From Pardosa pseudoannulata (Eukaryota; Arthropoda; Arachnida; Araneae; Lycosidae), in assembly GCA_032207245.1 (NCBI GenBank), contig CM063498.1, positions 84,795,916 to 84,859,915 of the forward strand: a DNA stretch of 64,000 nt, written 5' to 3'. Below the pieces are notes generated by a model. The model saw nothing but the letters and a program-made list of their open reading frames with translations, was not told the origin of the DNA and searched no databases. The translations under genes were made by a program, and so were the position numbers. This document shows positions 22,208 through 33,935 of this stretch, piece by piece (the stretch's first letter is position 1; the number at the start of each line of letters is the position of its first letter).

Positions 22208-24044
22208 AATCATATTTAATAATTTCTTCAAAAGCGCTGCCCTAACTTTTCTAAACTCCTTTTTATCATACAATATACTGGCAGTACTAGGATATCTGGG
22301 TTACAAATAATAATTTTGCTACGAAAAAATTACTCGCAGTAAAAATTTGATATTATTTAGAAGCTCTAAATTATACTCTTTAATCACTTGGGTTATTATG
22401 ATCAAACTATAAAATTACCATCCTCATTAAACTATATAAACTTGCAACAATTTCCGAAAAAACGGCTAACCACGAGTTAAGAAGTTCGAAAACATTCCTC
22501 TGTGTGGTCTTTACCATGAGTGCTTCCCGAGAAAAGAAATAAGTAGCAAAACAAAAGGAAAGAAGAGCTTTCACAGTAATGGATGCGTTTGAAGCCTGCG
22601 GAGATTAGCTAAAGAAGCAGAGAAAAGAAAAGGGCAAAACCTTCCGATTCTCTCCATGGTCTAACGATCTCTGCGGGCTGAATCAGCTGTGTGACTCAGA
22701 TTGTGACGTCACGGCGAGCGTCACAAAGTGAGGAACGCGTACGAATGAGAAGAAAAGGTTTCCATACAAAGCGATGTTTAACAGTAAACAAGAGGTATTT
22801 ATCTACGTTTTCTATCCTATTGTTAGTTTTACATGTATAAATTTCCAGAAAACGGTGAATAAAGAAAGAGTAAGTATTTATAAACAGGATAATTATTGAA
22901 CATATAAAGATGAAAGAATTATAATTAGGGACGTTAATCGTAATGAATAATACATCAAAGTCTGTGCTTACGTTATCCGGGATTTAGTATTCAGTGTGAT
23001 TTATAGGAAGCCTTTTACTGACGGAAGGTAAAGAAGAATGAGATTGTTAACACACGAAAAAATATACAGACAAAGACTTATTGTTTTAAAAATACTTGTT
23101 AATCTTTGACACAACTTTGAAATGTAAAAGGTGAAATTTTCATAATAGAACTGAAATGCCAACGACTTAAAAATAGGACTAAAATAGGATGATTAATGTT
23201 ATCAGTTTTGGATCTGCTAAGTCAATTTTCAGTCAGCATCTCTACTTGTACTTAATATAAAGATTCTTTTAAATTAGTTTCTTAAAGGAATACAATGACA
23301 AATTAATATGTCATTGAAAACTCTAAGCCAGCTGCTATTTATTTATTAAATAACAGCTAGATTTTTTTAATAATTGGAAATACAGAAACTTAACAAATTT
23401 TTATATCACCCTTCGTTATACCTTTAACGGAAATATACTAAATATACCAACGTCTTCGCTGTTATATGTCAGTGCCATTTGAATATTAGTAACTGTATAC
23501 AATGTTTACCATAGTTTGGAGAACTACAGACAATTTTTCACAACACAATAGCTAATTACACCGGAACCTACTGTTTAAAGTCGATTCCGAACGATAAGCT
23601 TCCATGCCAGTAGTAAAATTCAAACCCACAGACTGCGATACTCCAAGATAGAGAGAGCCCTATATATTTTAACTTTCTCGTACGAAGCAAAGAAATTATT
23701 GTACACTAGAAAATTTTTGATGCTCAAATTTCAACACCCGTTCTGACCATGCCTGTATGCATTTTAACTAGTTTAGACGTTATGTTTGTGCATATTTGCG
23801 TCTCTAAAATAATCAGCTGTAAAATGAAGTTTTAGATGTAACATATAGCTGTTTACCTCCTGTATTGATCCCAATCTGCACTCTGTATAACGAAAAATTT
23901 TAATATAATAGATATTAACACTGCTTGGCATAACTAAAAACGATTATCCGTAGAATATTTAATTTTGTTCTTGCGACAGTTGTAACGTTTATTTTGAAAC
24001 TTTTTTAATGCAATTCATACTCTATGTAACAAGAAAGCGTTAAT
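22208..24044. repeat. Recent tandem duplication, unit 2 (1837 bp)
   Basis: Starts with AATCATATTTAATAATTTC, directly after the end of unit 1, and ends at GCGTTAAT (24044), after which the two diverge. See unit 1 for content. Confidence 0.95.
23556..23668 (-). mobile_element. SINE family A fragment in tandem unit 2
   Basis: Copy of the fragment at 21712-21820. It differs mainly by an extra GAGA near 23653. Confidence 0.75.
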
Positions 24045-25379
24045 ATAACGTATATTCTGCCTGTCTCTGCTAAGTGTCAGTACTCGAACAGCAGAATAAT
24101 ATCCACTTTTTGAAAACATTTAATATTTGCAGAGAAAACTTCTGAATTTTTATTATTTTATTACTTTTGGGTACGGAGAAAAGGATGCATTATAATCTCG
24201 AAAATTTCCATTCTCTGCAGTGAAAAAAAATCTCAGTATAACGGATATTTCTCCGACGTTCCCCACCGTTTGATGGTACTTGAACTCAGAGGACACCGTT
24301 ACCTAGAGAAACAATATTAATATTCAACCTTTGAGGGAACGTGGGAGTGATAATTGTAATGATGCATCATACAATAAAAAGTAAATATGTATAATTGGAT
24401 AGGCAGTCATGGTGAGAAATTATTGCGTGGAATAGGAGACATTTGTCACGACCGCACCAGTGGTAGGGGGCCATACTGTACAAAATGCTGGCTAAAAATG
24501 GTCCGTAATGAATACGAGCGATGGAATTTTGTACTCACAAAGGAATAACGAAAAGTTATAAAATGATTTTCAAAATACATAATTTTTGTTAAAGGCTAAG
24601 ATAAAAAAGAAAATAAATAAGAATTATTTTTTTTTAAGTAGGTGAAGAAATTTGCATTTAGGCATATCAGAATAAGTTTTAATAATTATAAAATTTATAA
24701 AGTTTATAACAAAGTTTTAGAAACAATTCATCATCTAGAACTACAGAATATATATCGAAATTAAGTAACTGCATGGAGAATTGTTCTATGTCTGCTTGCA
24801 ACGACAGTTTCGTGAGAACGTGTTTTTATAAATACCAAAAATTATATAATTCTACCTACACTTCTTGTTGGAGCAGAAATGGTTAGGGAGTATGCCTATT
24901 CGTTGTATTAAGAAAGAAATCTTAAAACAGCTTGAACTACGATGGAATAAGTCATCGACTTATTCGAACGTACTAATCTAGGAAAGTGATATTGAAAATG
25001 CCTTTCACATATGTAATACATCAGTATACATCAGTTTCACATTATGTAATACATCAGTATAAAAAGTTATTCGTTTCTTTAACTGTTTCTTAATTAGTCA
25101 GTTATGAGTTCATTTTAAATATAGAGAAAAAAATGTTTATTTTTCCCACTACATTTGATGGTAGGGGTTCAAGCTCGTTTTTTGCCACGGGTGCCGAAGG
25201 ATCTAGTTCTGGCCCTGATTATATTGGTGTTTATATCATTTTTTAGCTATTATCAGGTATATTGAGTCTAAATTCTATTTCACACAACACGTACTTCATT
25301 AAACACAGTAAAAGTACGAGTAAAATCCACAATGCCACAATTTTTATCGTGCGGACAACAATGAGCGATCACGGACTAA
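24045..25379. other. AT-rich DNA, no gene recognised
   Basis: A short GC-richer patch near 24240-24310 contains no recognisable motif. GTATAACGGATAT-type words near 24060 and 24235 hint at an old Tc1/pogo-type end but are too short to call. Confidence 0.35.
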
Positions 25380-25650
25380 TGCATTTATCGTAAACGAAAG
25401 TGGTATCTCACACAATGCTAATTGAGTTCACACGGGCTAGAGTGAATAGAGAGATAAACAACGGGTTACTAACACTACGTTTATCGATCCACTCCAAGCC
25501 CTTGTACCAACAGAGGAAAATTTTACCCAGACCCGCTAAAGTAGCAGCGGCCTCTTATCGAACGTGCGCCTGGACGATTATAAAACCAGCATTAGGGGGG
25601 GAGGGGGAGCAAAACGGCGGAATGTGGTTAATTTATTAAACTCGGATGAG
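25380..25650. other. CpG-richer unique segment
   Basis: GC elevated relative to flanks, with a G-run near 25595. A 79-codon plus-strand frame (25400-25639) shows no known family. It could be an exon, regulatory DNA or an old repeat. Confidence 0.3.
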
Positions 25651-26039
25651 TGACAACATGGAATTCCGCGTCTAAGCAGACGCGATTAAAACCTTGTAGA
25701 ACAAGAACAGCAGGCGGTATTAATTTAGTCTCTCCGCAGCCTGTCGCATGATCGAAATGATACACATTTTATAAAGTTTGTTGATTGAGTTTATGAAGTG
25801 GAAAATAAAAGCGTAAAATGCATCGATAGAGGGAAAATAAATTGACGAATAGATAACACGTGGAGTCGGGTCGATTTTCAGGAAGTGAGTATATCAGAAA
25901 AATTTACTTCGACTTATGTAAATAACGGTAAATGAAGGAGTGTTCATAATTTCCTCCCGGGTTTCAGAAGACTACATTGAGAAAACTAAGAGAAATACAG
26001 CAGAAAGAAACATTGCTCTAAATACGGCAACAAATCGTT

Positions 26040-26545
26040 TTATTTATAGCCTTTACTACCCCCCAGGGGCACACCTCCTTTAGCTGTGTACGGGGTTCAC
26101 GATCCCGGGGTTCTCCCTGGTAATCATGAGCTTACTTATGTAGTGTTAGCTCCTTACCGGGTTGGACCACATTAAAATCGGACCATGACGGGCCTCTAGT
26201 AGGTCAGCGGGGGCATGGTAGCCATTTATGGGTCACTGTTGCGACATGGTCATCAATAGTTGCTGCTGTATGTCTTCGGATGGGTCAGCGTAAAACACAC
26301 TTATAGCCTTTACTAGTGTTCCAAGTGCCCTTTGTCCTATATGTTCTTTGGACAAAGAGCATTCATGTACTAATCTTGGCCCATTTGGCCGTAAGACCCA
26401 TCAGACTCATCCCGGCAGTGGTTACCAGACCACAAGTACTGGCATCTCCGAATGGTAGACACCAGCCGAAGTGCCCGGCGGGGAAAGATCGCGCCGCGGG
26501 CGCCACTGGGGAGCGTAAGCAACTGGTCACACGCTTTACACAATA
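26040..26545. repeat. GC-rich unclassified repeat
   Basis: Abrupt GC-rich block (CCCCCCAGGGG, GATCCCGGGGTTCTCCCTGG, TTACCGGGTTGGACCAC, GTGCCCGGCGGGGAAAG). Its composition and lack of intact frames fit the 5' or 3' end of a retroelement. No family could be assigned, and there is no second copy in the window. Confidence 0.4.
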
Positions 26546-27145
26546 ATGCGAAAGTTAACTTCTTGCTAGGTTCAACACAACATGGTCATTTCCCTCATTT
26601 CTACTAAATTGCATGACAAAGGGAAAACAAAACCATTTTTAAATATCACCACAAAAAAAGTCACATAGTGTTAAATCGAAAGAGAGTGGAGTCCATGGCA
26701 ATACAGATAAGTCATTTTCGAAAACCCAATCCAAATCAATAGTACATCTGTATAAAAAACTTGAATAAAAAATTTTCCATCTATCTCGATTCCTACGTTT
26801 TAGAAAATTTAATTGTTTTTGTATTTACAGCAAGGTTTGTTTTTATTATATATGATTAATTTTTTTTGCTATAGCTCTTTAAAACACCTCAGGAATTATG
26901 AATATATACGCAGCACATGCAGATACATTTTTTGATAAGTCAACTTACATGTGAATTTCTCTGTCACTAAAACTATTTCTTACAACTTCACCATAATTTT
27001 GAATACCATAATTCCTATCTCTGGCTTAATATTCTTTCAGTAGCAAAAATTTTTTATCTTTTGGAAAACTAGTCAAAAATTTATCAAAAATGTAGAAAAT
27101 TTAAAAAGTTATTCATATATCTTAAAAAAGAGAAAAATTTAACAT

Positions 27146-27184
27146 CTGGTTTCGATGCGAAACCACTGTCCTTTAAAGGGTTAA
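27146..27184. mobile_element. End of a TTAA element (family F4)
   Basis: ATCTGGTTTCGATGCGAAACCACTGTCCTTTAAAGGG followed by TTAA, given here as its parts: hairpin GGTTTC/GAAACC, then CACTGTCC and CTTTAAAGGG-TTAA. The same arrangement ends the element at 51768-52472. The other end is not found. Confidence 0.5.
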
Positions 27185-27290
27185 AACCAATACTGAACAG
27201 CTACAAACATTCATTCCAGCAGTGGAATTCTGATCCGCGAAGTCCGGTACCGAAAAGCAGCACCAAACCCATTCAGCCATCGTTCTGCTA
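27185..27290 (-). mobile_element. SINE family A fragment
   Basis: Complement words TGAACAGCTACAAACATTCA, CCAGCAGTGGAATTCTGATC (decayed box B), GTCCGGTACCGAAAAGCAGC and CATTCAGCCATCGTTC are in family order. The tail part is missing. It lies immediately after the F4 element end. Confidence 0.7.
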
Positions 27291-28102
27291 TCTATTTCCA
27301 GAAAATGTTTTACCAGTTTCTTCCAAAGTTGAAGTCCTTCATAGATGTTATTTTCAGTCACAAAATTAGGTTCTTTCTTGATATCAATATGATCCGTTAC
27401 GTAGTATTAAACCACTTTATAGTCACTTGCGATGGAATTTTTTTTTCCTGCACAACAAAGAGAAAATCGCCCATTAAAAAAAATCGCGCTAAAACGGACC
27501 GCATAAAAACGAATTTGAGCCTAACGATAAATGGCATCAAAGAACAAGTCAACTCTTCTTGTCATTTACGGTCATACATTTCCAAAAAGATTTCGTTTAA
27601 AAAAAAAAAAAAACTACATTCATAACACTAAACTGGAGAAAAAACAAATTATTCCTTTTTTTTCTCTCTTAGTTCAGAATTTAATGGTAATGGCTAAGAT
27701 CATAAAAGATCTCGCTTCAATTTTCCGTCAGATAAAAGGATTAGGCAGTCGGCGGAACTTTCTAACGTTTCCATGCTCTTCAGACCATTCCTGTTTATGC
27801 CTATCCTGTAACACGCAACATTTCGGCATGCAAATCCATCTCCATTGAGGTGAATCTCAAACATGAAACAGTGGAAATATTGAAAATGCTATTTTAGTCA
27901 TTTCTAACGGCTATAATTTTAAGGATTTTAGAAACTTTAGAGTGAAACATCACTGCAGCTTATTTTAATTCTTCATATCACCGTGTTGTAGATACATAAA
28001 AATTGCAAGTCCAAAAATTTATGTACCCTTAATTTGACTAAGTCCGCTACAAAGAAACAATCAAATAAATAAAATCTTTATAATAAATATATATTTTTAT
28101 CG
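27291..28102. other. AT-rich DNA, no gene recognised
   Basis: Two overlapping plus-strand frames (27305-27625, 27531-27848) are lysine-rich from A-runs and carry no known domain. Confidence 0.35.
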
Positions 28103-28137
28103 ATAATATATAATATATTAAATATATTATATATTAT
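28103..28137. repeat. 35-bp AT palindrome
   Basis: Seventeen bases (28103-28119, ATAATATATAATATATT) pair perfectly with 28121-28137 around a single central A. AT palindromes of this kind can extrude cruciforms. Confidence 0.85.
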
Positions 28138-28397
28138 TATTGTTGTTGTTATTATTTCTTTATATATATTTTTAATCGATATTTGAAAAAACATCTTGTC
28201 AAATTAAGGGTTAAAAACGATGGAATAAAAATTAACTTTAGATTTGTGCCCGGAAGCAAATTACGCATTAATGCATACTGGAGCTTTATATTAAAGGTTC
28301 TTTAATAAATGCTACGGAAAATTTACGATTCACGACGGCTCTGAGTAAATAAGATTTTGGTTCTTTTTTCGGAATAATACATTCAATTCTTTGCAAC

Positions 28398-28797
28398 TAG
28401 AGAGATCATTTGACCGAAGCAAACTGCTTGAAACTAATTCAAAATGGTTAGAACATCTATGCCAGTAGTGGGTTTCAAACCCACAGATTCTAGTAACCAG
28501 AGTGATCATTTGACTGAAACAAACTACTTGAAACTGATTCAGAATGGTTAGAACATCTATGCCAGTAGTGGGTTTCAAACCCACAGATTCTAGTAATCAG
28601 AGGGATCATTTGACTGAAACAAACTACTTGAAACTGATTCAGAATGGTTAGAACATCTATGCCAGTAGTGGGTTTCAAACCCACGGATTCTAGTAACCAG
28701 GGGGATCGTTTGACTGAAACAAACTACTTGAAACTGATTCAGAATCGTTAGAAACATCTATGCCAGTAGTGGGTTTCAAACCAGCGGATTCTAATAT
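28398..28797 (-). repeat. Tandem array of a 100-bp unit made from a SINE head
   Basis: GAACATCTATGCCAGTAGTG recurs at 28451, 28551, 28651 and about 28752, a period of exactly 100 bp. Each unit contains GTGGGTTTCAAACCCAC, the box B complement of SINE family A, so an RNA polymerase III-type promoter half is repeated four times. Units 2 and 3 are nearly identical and unit 1 is most diverged. Open frames on the minus strand run through the repeats because 100 is not a multiple of three only over short distances. Confidence 0.9.
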
Positions 28798-29049
28798 CGG
28801 AAGGTATTGGCTACATATTTCATCATTTTCCAGTGATGTAATCATAGAAACTCCCTAGATTTATAAGCAACTTACGTAAGTGAAAAGTTATTCCATCAGA
28901 GTGGGGCTAAATCATTACGACATAAGATTCAAAATAAAATTAGAAAAGGATTATTGCATTTAAAAAAAAAAAACAGAAAAGGAGAAAAAAAAGAGAAGTA
29001 CAAATTTAATGTGTGTTTATATATTCATTTGAAGTAAAACATATATATT

Positions 29050-29700
29050 TTGCTTCGATTTGATACGGAATTTTACCACCCATGCAATAAAAATTCGTAT
29101 CTATGGGAATCTTTCACCAAAGGATTCAATTAAATTTAATACCAAAAAAATGTTGCGAAACTTCAATCCCCGCCAAAAAAATTTCGCCATCAAGAATTCA
29201 TCTTCGCCAGAAAACCAACCAGTATTCAAATACACTAAAAACAGAGCGAGAATTTTTCGCCTTCGGATTCTAACGGGGAGAAGCGAAGAAGGGAGGGAAT
29301 GAACTCCCCCAGCAACGGAAATACCAACGACGAGGGGCGGAAACATGGAAACACATTCCTCCGCGGATGGTTCCGAAGTTCGACTGTTTCTCCGCATCGA
29401 TCAGGTCGGAGAAAAGGTGAAGAAAACAAGGAGGTCGGAGTGGCGAACGAGTTTCAAAGTGGCCCGATCGATAGCACAGAAACCTATTACCTCACATCTC
29501 GCCGATCCCATTCGGATGGTGGCGAAAGAGCATCTTGGCGACCACACGGATCGAAACTGCGAGACCTGTTACGTTTCGGGCCGACAAAAATCATTAGAGG
29601 GTCACAAAACATGCGAGAGCGCCAACTTGAATGCATCTTTCGAACTCAAGGACAACGTTGCGCAATTGATGTTTTACCACTCGTCATTTGATTTATAGGA
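29050..29700. other. CpG-rich island with open frames on both strands
   Basis: The largest GC-elevated unique block in the window. Plus-strand frames at 29299-29691 (130 codons) and 29345-29698 (117 codons) overlap in different phases, and minus-strand frames overlap both. That is typical of GC-rich DNA lacking TA-rich stops rather than of one true gene. Neither protein is recognised. A promoter/first-exon region is possible; sequence alone cannot say. Confidence 0.35.
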
Positions 29701-32155
29701 GTTTTGTTTAAATATTTGTCTTTTGTATCATAATTCTTGAAAGACAAAAATATTTATACTTAATTCTTTATATATACTTTTTGTCTATTAACTCATTCGC
29801 GATCGGTAAATCTATTTGCGTTTCTAACGGATAGAATACGAAACTATGAAGTTTGTTGCCGTAAAATTCTATCGAGGATAAAAATTTAATAATTACAAGT
29901 TCAAATAAGAGAGTACTGAAATATCAAAATACAACCTAAATAAAATAACAACGAAACTATGTAAATGATAACACGTCCAGAAAACCAAAACTGCAAAACA
30001 CAAATTCATGTCAACTTTAACCAGGAATAGAATTTAATATCACGCATACATTAGTTTTTTTTTATGTCAATTTAATGCATTCAGTTTTCCACAAATGAAT
30101 AAAATATTCTCCTTATACCAAACGAGCATCTTCGAATAAAGGAGTAACAATACTAAAAACACTCTTATTTACCATACTTCGATACAAATATTTATCTGCA
30201 CTATAATGGGAACAAATGCAGAAAAACTAAACAATATTTTAAAACTTCGCTTTCCAGTCATCTATTATCTGTGACTTATATTTCGGACCATTAATGTTGA
30301 GAGCATTTTTAAAGCTCTGACACTAAATTAAAAAAAAATTAAGTCTCGATTAAAAGGGGGGGAGAGTCCATAGTGCCAAATGGTTCAACACGGTAAATAA
30401 TTCCATTTTCATACTGTCCAAACCAATTTGGGGAGTTGCATGTACCTAAGAATGTTCTTAATTTAAAGAACTTTCTAGTGAATGTAAGACTTCTCCAATA
30501 TCAATTCAATATAGACCTACCTACTCTCTTTTATATACATAAAACGGGATGTGTAAAACTTAATGTTAAATCTATGGTGCTGAATTCACCACGAGAAAAA
30601 TCAGATATTCTATTAAACAAGTACTACAAATATTTCAAGTAAAACTCATGCCAAAACAATGTTTGTCCAATATATTACGGGTATATGTAAGAGAAATATT
30701 CATTCTTTACAAAATAGGTTTGATCTGCTGATAAAATTGATCCTCTTATAAAGTCAATTAATTCCTATAAGATCCTCTAAACCTCCACTAATAACACTGC
30801 ACAGTGATTTAAACAGACATAGAACATAAATATTGTACCCACATTTTTACACCTTATAAAATTCCAAATAACTTACCAAAACACAGTTCCTTTTTAAAAA
30901 AAATACCCCTAAAATAAATAAACTATTATTATTTATGTTTAAACAAATATTGATAAAGGAAGGACCCTGATTCCAATAATATTCTGATATTTTTCGGTAA
31001 ATTTAGTAAGAAATTTCTTATGAAACTAGACTTGCTGATTTTATAAAACTCACGAATTCTGGGGAAAGCGAAATAGTAAATAAATATCATTCTTTATCTA
31101 TGAAAGCTTGTTATTCGTTAAATAATTTTAAACTCAAATATGATGAGGGTTTTTTTACTAAAATTATTATACAACTCATACTTATTCAAATGGAACTGCT
31201 GTCACCTTACGTTATATTATCCCTGTAAATGTGTCTTCTTATTCATAGAAGCGTTATTGTTGGAAAGCAAACATACACTCTCTTTGCCTTACAGATACTC
31301 TCAAGTAATTGGTCTTTGGTATCAAATCATTAGTCAAACTTAAAAAATACATCATATGTTTTAAGATTATTAAAATGTATTAACTATCAAACAAATTAAT
31401 AAAATTCCTCCATAAACTACACTCTCCTCGCTTTCTTATTTGCCAATTCACCAATAATAACTTAAAATTTTAAAATATTTTAACATAAATTTTAACATAA
31501 TTAACATTAATATACATAATTTTTTTCAACTGCTAATTATCTAGTTAAAGAGACAATACAATTCAATATCAAAATTATACATCGTAACTCACATTTTACA
31601 TTTATTACAAATCTATTAAGATACTGGTTTGGCATAGATGGAATTTTTTAAAGTAAGATTTTTTTAATGACTTAATATATCGCAAATCAATCTCTTTTTA
31701 AATAACAAAATGTGGGAAGAAATATTCATAAAACCTTAACCAAAGTTTATGACAACAATTATACATAGACGGGAAAATTTAGAGAGGAAAAGTAATAGAT
31801 TTTCTCACTAAATATTTTCCACGAAATACCTTCTTTTATTGAAAAAAAAACTTTAGGTCATTCAGTTTAATATTATTTACTATGCTTCACGCCCCACTTT
31901 CGATTTGGATAATTAACGTCCACAAAAAAAAAATTCATATTTAAAAATACATATTAGTTTCCAGATTGTACTACACAAACAATATAAGCAATTTTGATAA
32001 TAAAACAAATAATTATCATGACATTTTCATCATGAACTTAAATGTAATCTACAGAAATAAAAGAACTATATTTGACAAAATTCGGCGACTCATTCTTGCC
32101 TGTATTAACGGAAAACTACTAAAGTTTTAGCTGTAAATTTAAAAAAAAATAAATA
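29701..32155. other. AT-rich DNA, no gene recognised
   Basis: Short frames (for example 30436-30642, 31140-31343) have no recognisable motif. A TTAACTCATTCGCGATCGG word near 29790 looks like a TTAA-element end, but no partner was found. Confidence 0.35.
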
Positions 32156-32194
32156 TTGCTACTAAATGCGATCAAGATATGTCACGATCAACTT

Positions 32195-32290
32195 TCACGT
32201 CATAATGACGTGAGAAATTGTCAAGAGATGGGAATTTGGTACCATAAATTCCTTTCTCTGAAGACGTCTTACGTCATTATGAAGACTTTT
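32195..32290. promoter_or_regulatory. ACGTCA-rich palindromic cluster
   Basis: TCACGTCAT (32195-32203) and ATGACGTGA (32205-32213) form a perfect palindrome around one A. Within the next 80 bp there are AAGACGTCTT, TTACGTCAT and CATCATTATGATG words. The ACGTCA half-sites are typical of bZIP (CREB/ATF) binding. Function is inferred. Confidence 0.35.
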
Positions 32291-32716
32291 GACATCATTA
32301 TGATGCGGAAGTCACTTGTAATCTCGTCCGCAATATGGTATTACTACAAGTTTACCAGAAAATAAAAATATATCTGGCGTGACATAAGAGTTAAATACTC
32401 TTTCAAATTATAAAGCTGTTAGCAATGAAATAATATTGTAACCTAAAATTTGGAATTAAAAATTGCCCAACTTAACTCAAAATGAAATAAATATACCACA
32501 CTGAAATTAAAGTAAAATAAGTCAAGTAAATACGATCAAAAACCAAAAAAGAGTTGTATTATCTGAAATCAATATTTAAGCACTGTCACATGAATTAAGT
32601 TATGCAAGAGATTTAAATTATTTTAGCACATAATAGTGTCTCCAAACGCAATTTAGATTTTAAAAAGTGTTATATCTGCTCCATGCACTAATCTTCGAAT
32701 ATATTGACCTGCCATA

Positions 32717-32848
32717 GGGCCGGTCTCACCAAAGTTGTTTAACGGCTAACTCCGATTAACACATGGCGCCAACCAATGGTGGGACGCAATTCTCTGTTTA
32801 AACAGAGATTAATCACGGTTAGCCTTAAAACGACTAGACACCGGGCCC
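32717..32848. mobile_element. 132-bp fold-back MITE
   Basis: The left end GGGCCGGTCTCACC and the complement of the right end GGGCCCGGTGTCTAG pair, and inner segments GTTTAACGGCTAACTCCGAT and GTTTTAAGGCTAACCGTGAT pair again. The whole element can fold into one imperfect hairpin. The core is an 18-bp perfect palindrome, TCTCTGTTTAAACAGAGA (32791-32808). Flanking 3-mers are ATA and TTA, not a clean duplication, so the superfamily is uncertain. Confidence 0.75.
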
Positions 32849-33079
32849 TTAAACCTTGCCTTGGTTAACTTGAATTACCACTCAAAATTCCGTCCAACCA
32901 TTTGAGTATGAATAGCGAATATGCATACATGAATACATATAAAGAGTTCTATATATCTAGATACTATCGGCCGTCCTAAAAATTTGACCACCTGCTTAAA
33001 TACACGTTCTGCACGCCTACTAGTCTTGACCCTCAATATAAATAATGTGTATATGTATGAAAGAAAAGGAGAGAGAACG

Positions 33080-33420
33080 ATTTCTATATAGAATACAGCT
33101 CCAAGAATAAACTAAACCAATTTTCTTCTATAAGATGTTTTTCTGGGGTGTTTCGGTAACTATACAATGAAGAGACACCCTCCTTCCTCAAGCCTAAATT
33201 TCTACTTTGATATACCTTCTCACTTCCCGGGTAGTACGGGCCAGTACTGGAAGGGGCTGTCTGACCTTTTCGGGCCCACTGTATCGATTCGAGAGATGAA
33301 GAGGAGGAGAAAGACGAGATAAATTTAGAAAGCGATTTCGGTCGATGGTGGGAAAACGGATTTGAGAGAACTTCCCCCGCAATCTTTGACAAATTAAGTT
33401 ACCCGATACATTTCCCTCTT
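33080..33420. other. GC-richer unique segment
   Basis: A minus-strand frame of 102 codons (33084-33392, serine-rich) overlaps a second in another phase. No domain is recognised, and the segment ends at a G-run (33428-33434). It may be regulatory or an exon; undecided. Confidence 0.3.
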
Positions 33421-33577
33421 GAGGGGTGGGGGGGAGAACAAAATTATATTTTATTTAAGGAGTCTCCGGGGTTTAAACGGTCAAAAAATGTTTTGTGTAA
33501 TAAACACTCAATATGTTAAAAAACACCAAATTGGAAATTTCTTTGTAGAACGCGAATTATAAGATATAGTTCTAGAG

Positions 33578-33900
33578 CAGGGGTTGTCAATTTTTTTTTT
33601 TTTTTTTAGACTTGGCACCCTTGACATGATACATTTGTTTTCAGCAGAAAAATTTTTTATTATGAAAAGGCTTACCAATTTAAGGATCTTGTCATGACAA
33701 GGGTAAAAAAAAGTATTTTTACAGGTAAAACCTACTTGAGGAGCTATCCTTAAAGAGGTTTTAATACGGTAGGTAAAGAAGAAAAATGTGCAAATTTCAT
33801 GCTAGTTTTTCTTCCATAATATGAATAAAATTGTTTAGAGGAATTTTTCATCGTTTTCTTTATTATTATTGCTGCGGCAATAATAATAAAGATCACGTTA
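33578..33900. mobile_element. hAT-like element with 8-bp direct repeats
   Basis: CAGGGGTTGTCAATTTTT at 33578 is a typical hAT terminus. TTCTAGAG occurs immediately before it (33570-33577) and again at 33901-33908, the 8-bp duplication expected for hAT. The right terminus (GATCACGTTA) does not mirror the left, so the right end may be rearranged. The 323-bp length is nearly that of the element at 5601-5924. Confidence 0.5.
33859..33890. repeat. Perfect 14-bp hairpin
   Basis: TTTATTATTATTGC and GCAATAATAATAAA surround a TGCG loop inside the hAT-like element. Confidence 0.85.
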
Positions 33901-33935
33901 TTCTAGAGTACTGAAGTTTTTTTTTAACTCTGCGA

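Noticed and set aside
28398..28797. CRISPR array (regular 100-bp spacing of a conserved segment)
   Set aside because: The whole 100-bp unit is repeated, not a short repeat with unique spacers. The genome is eukaryotic and the unit derives from a SINE.
29790..29880. Additional TTAA element beginning TTAACTCATTCGCG
   Set aside because: No matching inverted end or second TTAA with related sequence was found nearby.
33084..33392. Serine-rich 102-codon protein on the minus strand
   Set aside because: It overlaps another frame of similar quality, has no known domain, and GC-rich DNA gives long chance frames. Kept only as a GC-richer segment.
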